Source of the DNA: Marisediminitalea lipolytica
GTDB lineage: Bacteria > Pseudomonadota > Gammaproteobacteria > Enterobacterales > Alteromonadaceae
Length of the DNA: 64,000 nucleotides
Direction of reading: 5' to 3'
Assembly (NCBI RefSeq): GCF_001758465.1
Contig: NZ_MJIC01000010.1
Location: 62,001-126,000, forward strand
The notes under the pieces are model-generated. The model had not been told where the DNA came from. It searched no databases and worked only from the letters and a program-made list of their open reading frames with translations. Positions 25,733 through 35,456 of this stretch are shown here, piece by piece. Within the stretch, counting starts at the first letter, position 1. The number at the start of each line of letters is the position of its first letter. The position numbers and the translations under genes were made by a program.

Positions 25733-27056
25733 CTTAATTAGTCATCTGCAGCAGCTGCAAAAGCAGGTGCCAGTGCCGCCAATCGTGGCTGCCGGAAAGC
25801 TGGTCAGAGGTATTGGCCTGACCCTTGAGGCGGTTGGTTGTCAGCTGCCGGTAGGCAGTCAGTGCATGGTGCAGACGATTGATGGCGAGATCGAGGCCGA
25901 AGTCGTTGGCTTTGGCGATCATATTACCTATCTGATGCCAACCGAAGCTGTGCGTGGCATTGTGCCAGGCTCACGGGTATTACCACTGAATCGTGACAGC
26001 GGTTTATCAGTTGGGCTCGGTATGTTGGGACGGGTGGTTGACGGTAATGGTCAGCCCCTTGACGGTTTAGGCCCCATTGAAGCCAGTGAGCGGGTTCCCA
26101 CAACCAAGCCGCCGATTAATCCGCTGGCCCGTCGCGCAATCTCAGAACCTATGGACGTTGGTGTGCGAGCCATCAATGCTATTACTACCGTGGGCGTCGG
26201 TCAGCGTATGGGGTTATTTGCCGGAAGTGGTGTGGGTAAAAGCGTGTTGCTTGGCATGATGACCCGCGGCGCAAAAGCCGATGTCGTGGTGGTGGGCCTG
26301 GTGGGCGAGCGGGGCCGCGAGGTAAAAGAATTTATCCACGATATTCTGACCGAAGAAGAGCGTCAACGGGCCGTCGTTGTCGCCGCGCCTGCCGATACCT
26401 CTCCGCTGATGCGCCTGAAAGGGTGTGAAACCGCCGTTACTATCGCCGAATATTTTCGCGATCAGGGTATGAATGTACTGTTACTGATTGACTCGCTGAC
26501 CCGCTATGCCATGGCGCAACGTGAGATTGCTCTGGCTGTTGGCGAACCGCCGGCCACCAAAGGTTACCCGCCATCGGTGTTTGCCCGGTTACCGGCACTC
26601 GTGGAAAGAGCCGGTAACGGCAGTGAAAACCAGGGCTCAATTACCGCCTTTTATACCGTGCTTACCGAAGGTGACGATTTACAGGATCCCATTGCTGATT
26701 CTGCCCGGGCTATTCTGGATGGTCATATTGTATTATCCCGCTCGCTGGCTGAAAGCGGTCATTATCCTGCGATTGATATAGAGGCATCGATTAGCCGCGT
26801 AATGCCACAGGTGGTTAGCGAAGAGCATTTATTCCAGGCCCGACGGATCCGTCAGGTCTATTCAACTTACCAGCAAAACCGCGACCTTATTACCCTTGGT
26901 GCTTATACCCGGGGCACCGATCCCCGCGTTGATTTGGCGATTAATGCCGAACCGGCCATAAAAGCCCTGTTACAACAGGGCATGACTCAGGTGCTGGCCT
27001 ATGATGAAAGCCTTGATGCTATGAGTAAACTGGCTGGCGGACTGGGTAAGGGCTAA
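25722..27056 (+). CDS. fliI: FliI, flagellar export ATPase
   Basis: The 444-residue protein is an F1-beta-like ATPase with Walker [14 protein letters not shown] (about residues 164-176) and Walker [13 protein letters not shown] near 255. It energises unfolding and export of flagellar substrates with FliH and FliJ, whose genes flank it. The ATG overlaps fliH by 11 bp. Confidence 0.96.
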   Translation: MTVSLISHLQQLQKQVPVPPIVAAGKLVRGIGLTLEAVGCQLPVGSQCMVQTIDGEIEAEVVGFGDHITYLMPTEAVRGIVPGSRVLPLNRDSGLSVGLGMLGRVVDGNGQPLDGLGPIEASERVPTTKPPINPLARRAISEPMDVGVRAINAITTVGVGQRMGLFAGSGVGKSVLLGMMTRGAKADVVVVGLVGERGREVKEFIHDILTEEERQRAVVVAAPADTSPLMRLKGCETAVTIAEYFRDQGMNVLLLIDSLTRYAMAQREIALAVGEPPATKGYPPSVFARLPALVERAGNGSENQGSITAFYTVLTEGDDLQDPIADSARAILDGHIVLSRSLAESGHYPAIDIEASISRVMPQVVSEEHLFQARRIRQVYSTYQQNRDLITLGAYTRGTDPRVDLAINAEPAIKALLQQGMTQVLAYDESLDAMSKLAGGLGKG

Positions 27057-27059
27057 AGC

Positions 27060-27524
27060 ATGGCACGCAGTGACGTAACCCGCTCAATTGGCCAGCTGGC
27101 AACGGTACTGAAAATGGAGCAGGACAAAGAAAAAGCCGCCTTGCAGGCATTTCGTCTTGCTGAAGATTACCATCAGCAGCAACGGGCTAAACTGACCAGC
27201 CTGCAACAGTACCGGGTGGAATATGTGCGACAGATCCAACAGGAAGGTAGCGGTGGCGTAACGGCCAGCCATTATCAACAGCGCTTGTCATTTGTGGGCA
27301 AGCTGGATAAGGCCTGTGAACAGCAGGGCCATATTATCGCTCAGTGCAAAATGGCGGTGGACCAGCGTCGCAGTCAATGGCTTACCCAGCAGCGCCGACG
27401 TCAGGCTGTAGAAAAACTTATCGACAAAAAACACCACACCCTGCAAGTCATGGATAACCGGGCTGAACAACAAATGATGGATGAACTGGCCATGCAGCGC
27501 TTGCTGCGCCGCTCGCTGGTATAA
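27060..27524 (+). CDS. fliJ: FliJ, flagellar export chaperone
   Basis: The 154-residue protein is almost wholly alpha-helical and Gln/Arg/Lys-rich, as expected for FliJ, the coiled-coil stalk that inserts into the FliI ring and cycles chaperones. Identification rests on length, coiled-coil character and its position 3 bp after fliI. It is the last gene before a new sigma-54 promoter. Confidence 0.88.
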   Translation: MARSDVTRSIGQLATVLKMEQDKEKAALQAFRLAEDYHQQQRAKLTSLQQYRVEYVRQIQQEGSGGVTASHYQQRLSFVGKLDKACEQQGHIIAQCKMAVDQRRSQWLTQQRRRQAVEKLIDKKHHTLQVMDNRAEQQMMDELAMQRLLRRSLV

Positions 27525-27555
27525 AATGCCCGTTGTTTACCGCGTTGTTAAATTG

Positions 27556-27571
27556 TGGAACGCTCCTTGCT
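27556..27571 (+). promoter_or_regulatory. Sigma-54 promoter for the fliK operon
   Basis: TGGAACG-CTCC-TTGCT: GG (27557-27558) and GC (27569-27570) are 10 bases apart, with a perfect -12 half and a near-perfect -24 half. It lies in the 122-base gap between fliJ and fliK and makes fliK onward a separate transcription unit. Confidence 0.9.
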
Positions 27572-27646
27572 TTCTCTTTCCCGTAACAATAAATAAATGT
27601 GTAACAACACATCTGTTTCAAGCAGTTAGGTTTTGAGGACTCGGTT

Positions 27647-29773
27647 ATGATGCAACAGCTTGCCACCCAACGATCACAAATTGCCGCCCTGGCGGAAAGC
27701 GCCGTACAACGTGATTCGGCATCTAAATCTGAGTCCGTCCTGCCATTGGGATTTGATTCTGTTACACCTGCATCCAGAGACGCCTTTGCTGACATTCTGA
27801 ACCGCCAGCAAGATACCGCGGCGGCACCTGTCAGCAATAAAAAACTGCCAGAGGGTCAACAACAAGAAGCCGGGATGGCCGTAGGGGCCACAGAACAAAA
27901 CAGCGCGCCGGAACAAGACAAGAATGCCGCTGAGAGTACCGTGGACGAAGACAGCATTAAGGTAATTGCTGAGCAGGGCAGTGATAAACCACAGGTACTG
28001 ATTAATGCTACTGAGGCCGAAGTATCAGCATCGACGCAACAAATAACCTCAAAAGCGGATAGCGATGAAGCCGAACTACCTGGCATCCCGGAGCAGTTGG
28101 CAGATGGGGTGACTAATCCGCAAGAAAATGCGCTGCTACAGACCAGCGACCTCGTCGCAGGCGCTGAAGATGTGTCGTTTGCAAATGTCGAAACCGATTA
28201 TTTAGCGATGGTGGATGCCATCCGCTCGCTACAGGAAAAACTTCAGCAGGGTAAATCCAGCGACGCGACTAAAGAGGCAAGTGCTATTGCTAATATTAAA
28301 AATATTCCCGATATCAGTCTTGCTGACTTTACATCCGGCGATGCTGCGGTTGCTGCTCCCGAAGAGGTACTGAGTGAACTCAGAGACTGGTTAAATGATC
28401 TGATACCACAGGCATTACCCGAACAGAATCAGGATGTTTCCTTACAGCAATGGCAGGGCGCTGAACATGCCTTATCTGATTTACTGACGCTGATTAAGCA
28501 GGTTAAAGCGGTTTCTGAGACTGAGGGAAAGACAGAAACTGATACCGTCCTCGCTACTGAGATTGAATTAGACCCGTCAATACTGTCAGGTGAGATAGCA
28601 CAAGTCGAATCCGGCGTAACAGAAGCGCAGATCGAAGAAAACACACGTGCTCTGGCGGCGGCACTGCTGAAAGGGTTACAACAACACACTAATGAGCAGC
28701 CAAATGAAACCGTGACCGATGCTGAGCTGACGCTCGCCGAATTTGACGGTGACACCATTCAACTGGCTGAAGAGCCTGTTATCGTTGCGCCACCGGCAGA
28801 AGAAACCGTGCTTCATCAGGCCAGTCTGCTGGTCAGTTTGATGAAGCAGGTGCAAAAAGACGGCAGCACCACTGATATAAATAATACCAAAGCACAAACC
28901 CCAGAAGCAGCGCAAGATACCCTGCTACCTGTGCTTGAGCAGGCGAGTGATAAAACCATCGCGGAACTGGCTCAGGTAATGACCGACAGCGCCGCTAAAG
29001 CCAATACGCAATTAAGTGATACACAGCTGGGACAAATACGCAGCCAGCTGACATCTGGCCTTGAAGAAATGCGTTCACAGCTTAAACAGGGGCATACCCC
29101 GGCCATTGATTTAGCCGCGCTGGTTAATCAGAGCGTTCAGGAAATTGTGCCGGAAAATACTCAGAATGTAGCCGTCCCGGTAATGCAGGACGTGCAACAG
29201 CTGATGCAGTTAGCGTCCATGGCGACCCTTAATGAAAACCAGGAACACAAACTGACCGAGCTGGTCCATGCAGCCCGTGATGTACTGGTGCAGGAAAGCC
29301 GGCAACAGCATGGCGATACGTTAAAAGCCCTGCAACAACAGGTTGTCATGGATAAGCCGGTTAATATTCAGCAGCCTGAAGGCCAACAGCAAATGGCCGA
29401 AAAGATCCGCTGGATGGTCAGCGGGCGTCAGGCTATGGCTGAAATACGTTTGGACCCGCCCGAGATGGGAAGTATGCAAATTCGCCTTAATGTAAGTGGT
29501 GACAGCGCCTCGGTAAGCTTTATCGTGCAATCACAGCATGCAAAGGAAGCGCTGGCCGATGCCATGCCGCGATTACGCGATATGTTTGCTGAGCAAGGCA
29601 TTGATTTGGGAGAGTCTTTTGTCAGTCAGCAGCAAAGTGGTGGAGACAGCGGTGATGGCGAAACGAGCGGCCAGCACGGCGGTCAACTGGCAGATCAGGA
29701 GCTCGACGACAGTAATAGTCAGGAAACCCGTGTCGTCAGAGCGGCAAATGGTTTAATTGACGACTATGTTTAA
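27647..29773 (+). CDS. fliK: FliK, flagellar hook-length control protein
   Basis: The 708-residue protein has a long low-complexity N-terminal part rich in Gln, Glu, Asp and Ala (the ruler). The C-terminal Flg_hook domain carries the LDPPEMGSMQIRL motif near residue 602. It measures the hook and switches FlhB to filament export. It is long for the family, which would fit a long ruler region. A Gly/Asp-rich tail follows the domain. Confidence 0.92.
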   Translation: MMQQLATQRSQIAALAESAVQRDSASKSESVLPLGFDSVTPASRDAFADILNRQQDTAAAPVSNKKLPEGQQQEAGMAVGATEQNSAPEQDKNAAESTVDEDSIKVIAEQGSDKPQVLINATEAEVSASTQQITSKADSDEAELPGIPEQLADGVTNPQENALLQTSDLVAGAEDVSFANVETDYLAMVDAIRSLQEKLQQGKSSDATKEASAIANIKNIPDISLADFTSGDAAVAAPEEVLSELRDWLNDLIPQALPEQNQDVSLQQWQGAEHALSDLLTLIKQVKAVSETEGKTETDTVLATEIELDPSILSGEIAQVESGVTEAQIEENTRALAAALLKGLQQHTNEQPNETVTDAELTLAEFDGDTIQLAEEPVIVAPPAEETVLHQASLLVSLMKQVQKDGSTTDINNTKAQTPEAAQDTLLPVLEQASDKTIAELAQVMTDSAAKANTQLSDTQLGQIRSQLTSGLEEMRSQLKQGHTPAIDLAALVNQSVQEIVPENTQNVAVPVMQDVQQLMQLASMATLNENQEHKLTELVHAARDVLVQESRQQHGDTLKALQQQVVMDKPVNIQQPEGQQQMAEKIRWMVSGRQAMAEIRLDPPEMGSMQIRLNVSGDSASVSFIVQSQHAKEALADAMPRLRDMFAEQGIDLGESFVSQQQSGGDSGDGETSGQHGGQLADQELDDSNSQETRVVRAANGLIDDYV

Positions 29774-29853
29774 GGAAACCTGGTGTTTGTCGTTGCCATT
29801 TACTGGCGAGCAGACATAATACGCCTAACCTGAACGCATAAGAGATGTTTTAA

Positions 29854-30387
29854 ATGGCTGATGAAGAATTACAAATTGAAGAAACCGGTGGTAAGAAAAG
29901 CAAACTAATGCTGATCATTATCATTGCTGTGGTGCTGATTGGTGGCGGTGGCGCAGCGTATTTCTTCTTGTTTGCCGGTGGCGATGAACCTGCGGCAGCA
30001 GAGGAACTCGCAGCCGCAGGCGGCGAAGGTGCCCCGGCGCCAGTAGCAGAGACTAACGCCAGTGTAGGTACGGCGCTGTATGTGGCCATGCCACGTCCGA
30101 TTGTATTTAACGTGCCTGGGTCGGGTCGTGATCGTCTGGTGCAAATAAAAGTGCAGTTAATGGTACGTGGTACCGACAACGAAGAGAAAGCGAAAACGCA
30201 TATCCCATTAATTGAAGGTACCTTACTGCAAACCTTCAGTGCCAGTAATGCCGATGATTTGGTTACTGAGCCGGGTAAAATTGAACTCCGGGACAATGCC
30301 CTTGAAGCCGTTCAGAATGCGCTTAAGGATATTGCCGGTGGTGAAGTGGTTGAACGCGTGCTGTTTACCGACTTTGTGATGCAATAA
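29854..30387 (+). CDS. fliL: FliL, stator-associated membrane protein
   Basis: The 177-residue protein has a single membrane helix at about residues 18-40, preceded by a lysine patch, then a periplasmic Ala/Glu linker and the FliL/stomatin-like domain. It stabilises stators around the motor. It begins 80 bases after fliK. A GG-N11-GC sequence in the gap is spaced wrongly for sigma-54, so read-through from fliK is assumed. Confidence 0.92.
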   Translation: MADEELQIEETGGKKSKLMLIIIIAVVLIGGGGAAYFFLFAGGDEPAAAEELAAAGGEGAPAPVAETNASVGTALYVAMPRPIVFNVPGSGRDRLVQIKVQLMVRGTDNEEKAKTHIPLIEGTLLQTFSASNADDLVTEPGKIELRDNALEAVQNALKDIAGGEVVERVLFTDFVMQ

Positions 30388-30399
30388 CAGGAGTCTGCT

Positions 30400-31458
30400 G
30401 TGAGCGATTTATTATCACAAGATGAAATTGATGCCCTGCTCCACGGAGTAGACGACGTCGAGGAAGAAGAGGTCCCCCAGGATGCGGGTGACTCGTCGGC
30501 GCTCGAGTATGATTTTTCATCTCAGGATCGGATCGTTCGTGGCCGGATGCCCACACTGGAAATTGTTAACGAGCGCTTTGCCCGCCATTTACGGGTGAGT
30601 CTGTTTAACATGATGCGCCGCAGTGCCGAGGTGTCCATTAACGGTATTCAGATGATTAAATTTGGTGAGTACATTCATACCCTGTTTGTACCCACCAGTT
30701 TAAACATGGTGCGTTTCAGACCTTTAAAGGGCACTGGCCTGATTACTATGGAAGCACGGCTGGTGTTTATACTGGTGGATAACTTCTTTGGTGGTGACGG
30801 GCGTTACCATGCCAAAATCGAAGGACGGGAATTTACCCCCACTGAACGGCGCATCATTCAGATGCTGCTGAAGATTATCTTTGAAGACTACAAAGAAGCC
30901 TGGGCGCCCGTGATGGACGTGTCCTTTGAATACCTGGATTCTGAAGTAAACCCGGCCATGGCTAACATTGTCAGCCCCACTGAAGTGGTGGTTATCAGTT
31001 CATTTCATATTGAACTGGATGGCGGTGGGGGTGACTTCCACGTATCTTTACCTTATTCCATGCTTGAGCCAATACGCGAATTACTCGATGCGGGTGTGCA
31101 GAGCGATAAGGAAGATACGGACCTGCGCTGGAGTAAGGCGCTGCGTGATGAGATTTTAGATGTACAGGTGGAACTCAGCACCCATATGCTGGATTTTGAT
31201 GTGACGCTGGAAGATCTGATGAATTTTAAACCGGGCGATATCATCCCGGTGGATATGCCGGAATACATCACCGTATTAATTGAAGATTTACCCACTTTTA
31301 GGGCCAAGCTGGGCCGTTCACGGGAAAATCTGGCACTGAAAATTGCCGAAAAGATAGCCAGACCGACATCAGTGAAGTCGGAATTACAATTACTCACCCG
31401 TGGCGGACGTATTATTGATAATGACGCCGAGCTACAGGTGTTGGAAGAAGATTTATAA
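30400..31458 (+). CDS. fliM: FliM, flagellar motor switch protein
   Basis: The 352-residue protein starts at GTG (30400) after AGGAG. Its first residues contain LSQDEIDALLHGVDD, the conserved peptide that binds phosphorylated CheY. The middle CheC-like domain and the C-terminal SpoA domain follow. It forms the C-ring with FliG and FliN. The N-terminal peptide has look-alikes in CheA in this window (see findings). Confidence 0.96.
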   Translation: MSDLLSQDEIDALLHGVDDVEEEEVPQDAGDSSALEYDFSSQDRIVRGRMPTLEIVNERFARHLRVSLFNMMRRSAEVSINGIQMIKFGEYIHTLFVPTSLNMVRFRPLKGTGLITMEARLVFILVDNFFGGDGRYHAKIEGREFTPTERRIIQMLLKIIFEDYKEAWAPVMDVSFEYLDSEVNPAMANIVSPTEVVVISSFHIELDGGGGDFHVSLPYSMLEPIRELLDAGVQSDKEDTDLRWSKALRDEILDVQVELSTHMLDFDVTLEDLMNFKPGDIIPVDMPEYITVLIEDLPTFRAKLGRSRENLALKIAEKIARPTSVKSELQLLTRGGRIIDNDAELQVLEEDL

Positions 31459-31490
31459 TCGCAAGCAAGTAAGACATAAGAGGCGAGATC

Positions 31491-31901
31491 ATGAGTGAAG
31501 AAGACGGTATGGACGATTGGGCAGCAGCGATGGCTGAACAGGCCGACGCTGAGTCCGCAGAAGGCGAGCAGGGTGACGACGGCGTCCGCGTTGCTGAACT
31601 TGATGAGCTGTCTGATGACGCGCCTATCACCCAGGAAGAAAAGAAAAAACTCGATACGATACTGGATATCCCGGTCACCATTTCGATGGAAGTGGGCCGC
31701 AGCCAGATTAGCATCCGTAACCTGTTACAGTTAAACCAGGGCTCGGTTGTCGAACTGGACCGGGTTGCCGGTGAACCGTTGGACGTTCTTGTAAATGGCA
31801 CGCTGATTGCTCATGGAGAAGTAGTAGTGGTCAACGACAAGTTCGGGATTCGGTTAACAGATGTTATTAGTCAAATCGAGAGAATCAAAAAACTCAGGTA
31901 A
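31491..31901 (+). CDS. fliN: FliN, flagellar motor switch protein
   Basis: The 136-residue protein has an acidic N-terminal tail and a C-terminal SpoA domain (ILDIPVTISMEVGRSQ, GSVVELDRVAGEPLDVLVNG). It forms the bottom of the C-ring with FliM and anchors FliH. Its 3' end overlaps fliO by 41 bp. Confidence 0.95.
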   Translation: MSEEDGMDDWAAAMAEQADAESAEGEQGDDGVRVAELDELSDDAPITQEEKKKLDTILDIPVTISMEVGRSQISIRNLLQLNQGSVVELDRVAGEPLDVLVNGTLIAHGEVVVVNDKFGIRLTDVISQIERIKKLR

Positions 31902-32343
31902 ATTTCCTTTTAAAACAGGGGGATGCCTTGTCTCCCTGGTTTCCACACTGTATTGTGCTGAGGCTCAGGCCACCAACTCAATCACCAATCCGACCTCTGT
32001 ACTGTCAATTTTTCTATCATTATTGCTGATTGTCGCGATTATTTTTTCGCTGGCTTACATCATGCGTCGATTTAATGTCACTCCCGGTAGTTCAGGCCAA
32101 CTTAAGGTCGTTGCCAGTCTGTCTGCCGGTGCCCGTGAACGCATTATGGTGTTGCAGGTGGGCGAAGAGCAGCATTTGATTGGCGTGACTGCACAGAATA
32201 TTAATCATCTCAGCAAACTAGAAACCCTGATTGATGTGCCCGGTACGGCAGCACCTGGCGGCGCCGCATTTAAACAAAAGCTGGTCCAGGCTATGGCGCA
32301 GAAAATAAACCCTGGTATGAAAGGACAGCACGATGACAACTAA
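31861..32343 (+). CDS. fliO: FliO, export gate assembly protein
   Basis: The 160-residue protein has an N-terminal stretch resembling a signal sequence ([15 protein letters not shown]), a membrane helix ([19 protein letters not shown]) and the small FliO domain with [16 protein letters not shown]. It assists FliP ring assembly. The assigned ATG at 31861 lies within fliN. No other good start is in frame before the signal-like region, so it is kept with some doubt. The end overlaps fliP by 11 bp. Confidence 0.88.
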   Translation: MLLVKSRESKNSGKFPFKTGGCLVSLVSTLYCAEAQATNSITNPTSVLSIFLSLLLIVAIIFSLAYIMRRFNVTPGSSGQLKVVASLSAGARERIMVLQVGEEQHLIGVTAQNINHLSKLETLIDVPGTAAPGGAAFKQKLVQAMAQKINPGMKGQHDDN

Positions 32344-33094
32344 ACTTAAGTGGTTAGTGGCCGTGATGCTGGCGGCACTGGCAGTGGCTATGCCCGCCGA
32401 GGCGCAACAGGGTATTCCCGCGGTAACGGTGACCACCAACGGCGACGGCACCCAGGATTACACCATGACGTTGCAAGCGCTGTTTATCATGACTGCGCTG
32501 AGCCTTATTCCGGCGTTCATTATGATGATGACGTCGTTTACCCGCATCATTATCGTGCTGTCAATTTTGCGTCAGGCCATTGGTTTGCAGCAGTCACCTT
32601 CTAACCAGATCCTGATTGGCGTGAGCCTGTTTTTATCCATGTTCATTATGACGCCGGTTTTTGATGAAGTGAACGAGCGTGCACTACAGCCTTATCTGAG
32701 TGAGGAAATGACGTCGATGGAAGCGCTGGAACAGGCTAAGGGGCCGATGCGGGCGTTTATGCTGTCGCAAACCCGGGTTAAGGATTTAGAGACCTTTGTG
32801 TCAATTGCCGGTGATGAGGATAAATATCAGGATCCGGCTGATGTACCGCTGAATATACTGATCCCCGCGTTTGTTACCAGTGAATTGAAAACGGCCTTTC
32901 AGATTGGCTTTATGTTGTTTATTCCCTTTTTGATTATTGATTTGGTGGTGGCCTCCATCCTGATGGCGATGGGTATGATGATGCTATCGCCAATGATTGT
33001 GTCGCTGCCCTTTAAATTAATGCTATTTGTTCTGGTTGATGGCTGGAATCTGATTTTTGGTACCCTGGCAACCAGTTTCGGAATGGGAGTGTAG
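32333..33094 (+). CDS. fliP: FliP, flagellar export gate protein
   Basis: The 253-residue protein begins with a cleavable signal peptide (about residues 1-24, ending AMPAEA), then four membrane helices. The family signature [17 protein letters not shown] and a GMMMLSPM segment are present. Five copies form the core of the export gate with FliQ and FliR, encoded next. Confidence 0.96.
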   Translation: MTTKLKWLVAVMLAALAVAMPAEAQQGIPAVTVTTNGDGTQDYTMTLQALFIMTALSLIPAFIMMMTSFTRIIIVLSILRQAIGLQQSPSNQILIGVSLFLSMFIMTPVFDEVNERALQPYLSEEMTSMEALEQAKGPMRAFMLSQTRVKDLETFVSIAGDEDKYQDPADVPLNILIPAFVTSELKTAFQIGFMLFIPFLIIDLVVASILMAMGMMMLSPMIVSLPFKLMLFVLVDGWNLIFGTLATSFGMGV

Positions 33095-33098
33095 ACCC

Positions 33099-33368
33099 AT
33101 GAGCCCAGAAGTCTTTGTCGAAATTCTTCGTGAGTCCATGTTTATGGTGATCCTGCTGGTGTCGGCGGTGATTGTACCGAGCATGATAGTGGGTTTGATT
33201 GTTGCTGTATTTCAGGCCGCCACCTCCATTAACGAACAAACCATGAGCTTTTTACCCCGTTTAATCGTGACCTTGCTGGCATTGAGCTGGGGCGGCAACT
33301 GGCTGGTTCAGAAACTGATGGATTTTACCTTTCACATGGTTGAGCAAATTCCGCAGGTGGTAGGTTAA
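33099..33368 (+). CDS. fliQ: FliQ, flagellar export gate protein
   Basis: The 89-residue protein has two membrane helices and the conserved segment FQAATSINEQTMSFLPR. The start was set at ATG 33099 (MSPEVFVE). An in-frame ATG at 33057 would extend it into fliP and gives a length unusual for FliQ. It ends exactly where fliR begins. Confidence 0.95.
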   Translation: MSPEVFVEILRESMFMVILLVSAVIVPSMIVGLIVAVFQAATSINEQTMSFLPRLIVTLLALSWGGNWLVQKLMDFTFHMVEQIPQVVG

Positions 33369-34151
33369 ATGGAAGTTGAACTGGCAACCATAAATCAGTT
33401 TCTGGCTGACCTGATGTTGCCGTTTATGCGTATCAGCGGCATGTTTGCCGCTATGATTGGCTTAAGCGCTAAATCCATTCCGCCACCGGTGAGGGCATTA
33501 CTCGCCATTTTATTGTCGCTGGTGATCATGCCGGTGGTACCGCCGGTGCCAGTACGGGAAATTGTTGACGTTGGCACTTTTCTGTTGGTTATCCAGCAGC
33601 TACTTATTGGCATTGCCATTGGCTTTGTTTCCATGATGGTACTCAATACGTTTGTGTTGGCCGGTCAGGTTATTGCTATGCAAACGGGCCTGGGGTTTGC
33701 CAGCATCGTTGATCCGGTTAATGGTATTAACGTGCCTGCGGTGGGGCAGTTTTATCTTATTCTGGCCACGCTGCTGTTTTGGGGGCTCGACGGGCATCTG
33801 GCGATGATCCGCATGATGGTAATGAGTTTTGACGCTTTTCCCATTGGTGAGGCCTGGTTTGCGCCAGAACAGTTGCGGGATATAGCGCACTGGGCTGGCT
33901 GGATGTTTGTGGCGGCGCTGACACTGGCACTCGCCCCCATTATTTCGCTGTTAATTGTAAACCTGGCGTTCGGGGTAATGACCAAGGCCGCCCCTCAGCT
34001 GAACATTTTTAGCATCGGTTTTTCCATTGCCCAGATTATGGGACTGATCATTATCTGGCTGACGCTGGATAATTTCTCCACTCACTTTGAAAATCAGTGG
34101 CAACGCTCGCAGCAATTTATGTGTGAATTGCTACTGATATGTCCAAGCTGA
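33369..34151 (+). CDS. fliR: FliR, flagellar export gate protein
   Basis: The 260-residue membrane protein has the FliR pattern of several hydrophobic helices and the segment GQVIAMQTGLGFASIVDP. It completes the FliP5Q4R1 gate. Its first codon follows the fliQ stop directly, and flhB begins 15 bases after its end. Confidence 0.95.
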   Translation: MEVELATINQFLADLMLPFMRISGMFAAMIGLSAKSIPPPVRALLAILLSLVIMPVVPPVPVREIVDVGTFLLVIQQLLIGIAIGFVSMMVLNTFVLAGQVIAMQTGLGFASIVDPVNGINVPAVGQFYLILATLLFWGLDGHLAMIRMMVMSFDAFPIGEAWFAPEQLRDIAHWAGWMFVAALTLALAPIISLLIVNLAFGVMTKAAPQLNIFSIGFSIAQIMGLIIIWLTLDNFSTHFENQWQRSQQFMCELLLICPS

Positions 34152-34166
34152 TAAGGCAGACAGACT

Positions 34167-35291
34167 ATGGCAGATACGTCGGATAAAACAGAAGACCCCA
34201 CGGGGAAACGAATACAGGATGCTCGCAGAAAGGGCCAGTTGGCGCGGTCTAAAGAGCTTTCTACTGCACTGGTTCTGATAGTCAGTAGTTTGATGTTTTT
34301 GCTGTTCGGAAGTTTTATCGCCGAAGCGCTATTTGCGGTTACCAACCGAACTTTCACGCTGTCGCGGGATGAAACTTACGATCCCACGCATATGTTTTCG
34401 GCCTGGGGCGAGGCGCTGTCTATGGTTAGCATACCGGTGATCGCCTTTATGCTGGCGTCGATGATTGCCGGCATTTATGGCTCTATCGCCTTAGGCGGCT
34501 ACAACTTTACCTGGTATTCAGCTGCGCCGCGATTTTCCAAATTAAGCCCGATGGCTGGATTAAAGCGAATGTTTGGTGTGAATGGGCTGGTGGAGTTACT
34601 CAAAGCGTTTGCTAAGTTCTTCGTTATAGGAGGAATGGCGCTGGTGTCATTGTCTTTGTTTCAGGATGAAGCGCTGCATCTGGATCAGGAAATTTATCCG
34701 CTGAACATATTCCATGCGCTGGATATGATTGAGTGGGCGTTCTTTTTATTGACGCTGGGTATGATCCCCATTGCCTTGTTCGATGTGCCGTATCAGTCGT
34801 ATAAGCACAACGAACAGATGAAAATGACCAAGCAGGAAGTGAAGGACGAGCGCAAAAACTCAGAAGGTGATCCTCAGGTAAAAGGGCGTATTCGCCGCTT
34901 ACAATATCAGGCTGCCGCGCGCAGAATGATGCAGGAAGTGCCCAAGGCCGATGTGGTAGTAACCAACCCGACACACTATTCCGTTGCCCTGAAATACGAT
35001 GTGGATGGCAACCGCGCACCGGTTGTCGTGGCTAAAGGTTCGGATGAGCTGGCGATGCATATCCGTAAAATTGCTACCGCCCATGATGTGCCGCTGATCC
35101 CAACGCCCATGCTGACCCGGGCGATTTATTATACCACCGAAGTCGACGAAGAGATCCCGCACAAACTGTTTATGGCGGTAGCTCAGGTGCTGGCTTATGT
35201 GTTCCAGCTGAAAAAATACAAAGCGGGCAAAGCCAAGCGACCAAAACCACTTACCCGCGACCTGCCGATACCCCCCGATATGCGTTACTGA
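34167..35291 (+). CDS. flhB: FlhB, export substrate-specificity switch protein
   Basis: The 374-residue protein begins with the usual EDPTGKRIQDARRKGQ segment, has four membrane helices, and a cytoplasmic domain with the self-cleavage motif NPTH at residues 267-270. It interacts with FliK to change export from hook to filament proteins. A strong terminator follows, ending this transcription unit. Confidence 0.96.
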   Translation: MADTSDKTEDPTGKRIQDARRKGQLARSKELSTALVLIVSSLMFLLFGSFIAEALFAVTNRTFTLSRDETYDPTHMFSAWGEALSMVSIPVIAFMLASMIAGIYGSIALGGYNFTWYSAAPRFSKLSPMAGLKRMFGVNGLVELLKAFAKFFVIGGMALVSLSLFQDEALHLDQEIYPLNIFHALDMIEWAFFLLTLGMIPIALFDVPYQSYKHNEQMKMTKQEVKDERKNSEGDPQVKGRIRRLQYQAAARRMMQEVPKADVVVTNPTHYSVALKYDVDGNRAPVVVAKGSDELAMHIRKIATAHDVPLIPTPMLTRAIYYTTEVDEEIPHKLFMAVAQVLAYVFQLKKYKAGKAKRPKPLTRDLPIPPDMRY

Positions 35292-35302
35292 TTGGGTTTC
35301 CC

Positions 35303-35336
35303 ACGGGTGCCTAAAACTATTGCCGGCACCCGTTTT
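35303..35336 (+). terminator. Terminator after flhB
   Basis: ACGGGTGCC (35303-35311) pairs perfectly with GGCACCCGT (35325-35333) around a 13-base loop, followed by TTTT. It separates the fliK-flhB unit from flhA. Confidence 0.85.
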
Positions 35337-35384
35337 ATATTAGTTGCTGTAAATTCGAGCACTTAACCAGATGACAGTAAAAGC

Positions 35385-35400
35385 TGGCACGGGGATTGAA
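35385..35400 (+). promoter_or_regulatory. Sigma-54-like promoter for flhA
   Basis: TGGCACG-GGGA-TTGAA: the -24 half is a perfect consensus, but the -12 element reads GA instead of GC at the correct 10-base distance. It is 57 bases before the flhA ATG and just after a terminator, so a promoter is needed here. The -12 change may lower its strength. Confidence 0.6.
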
Positions 35401-35456
35401 GTACCCATGCTAAGCGATGTTTAGTGTCAAAAAACGGTTATTGAGAACGTCTATTT

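Noticed and set aside
29785..29805. Sigma-54-like sequence before fliL
   Set aside because: GG and GC are separated by 11 bases rather than 10, and the -24 half is poor. fliL is more simply read from the fliK promoter.
29850..30296. 148-codon minus-strand ORF opposite fliL
   Set aside because: Composition is dominated by Ser/Ala/Pro runs that mirror the fliL codons. There is no ribosome site and fliL is certain.
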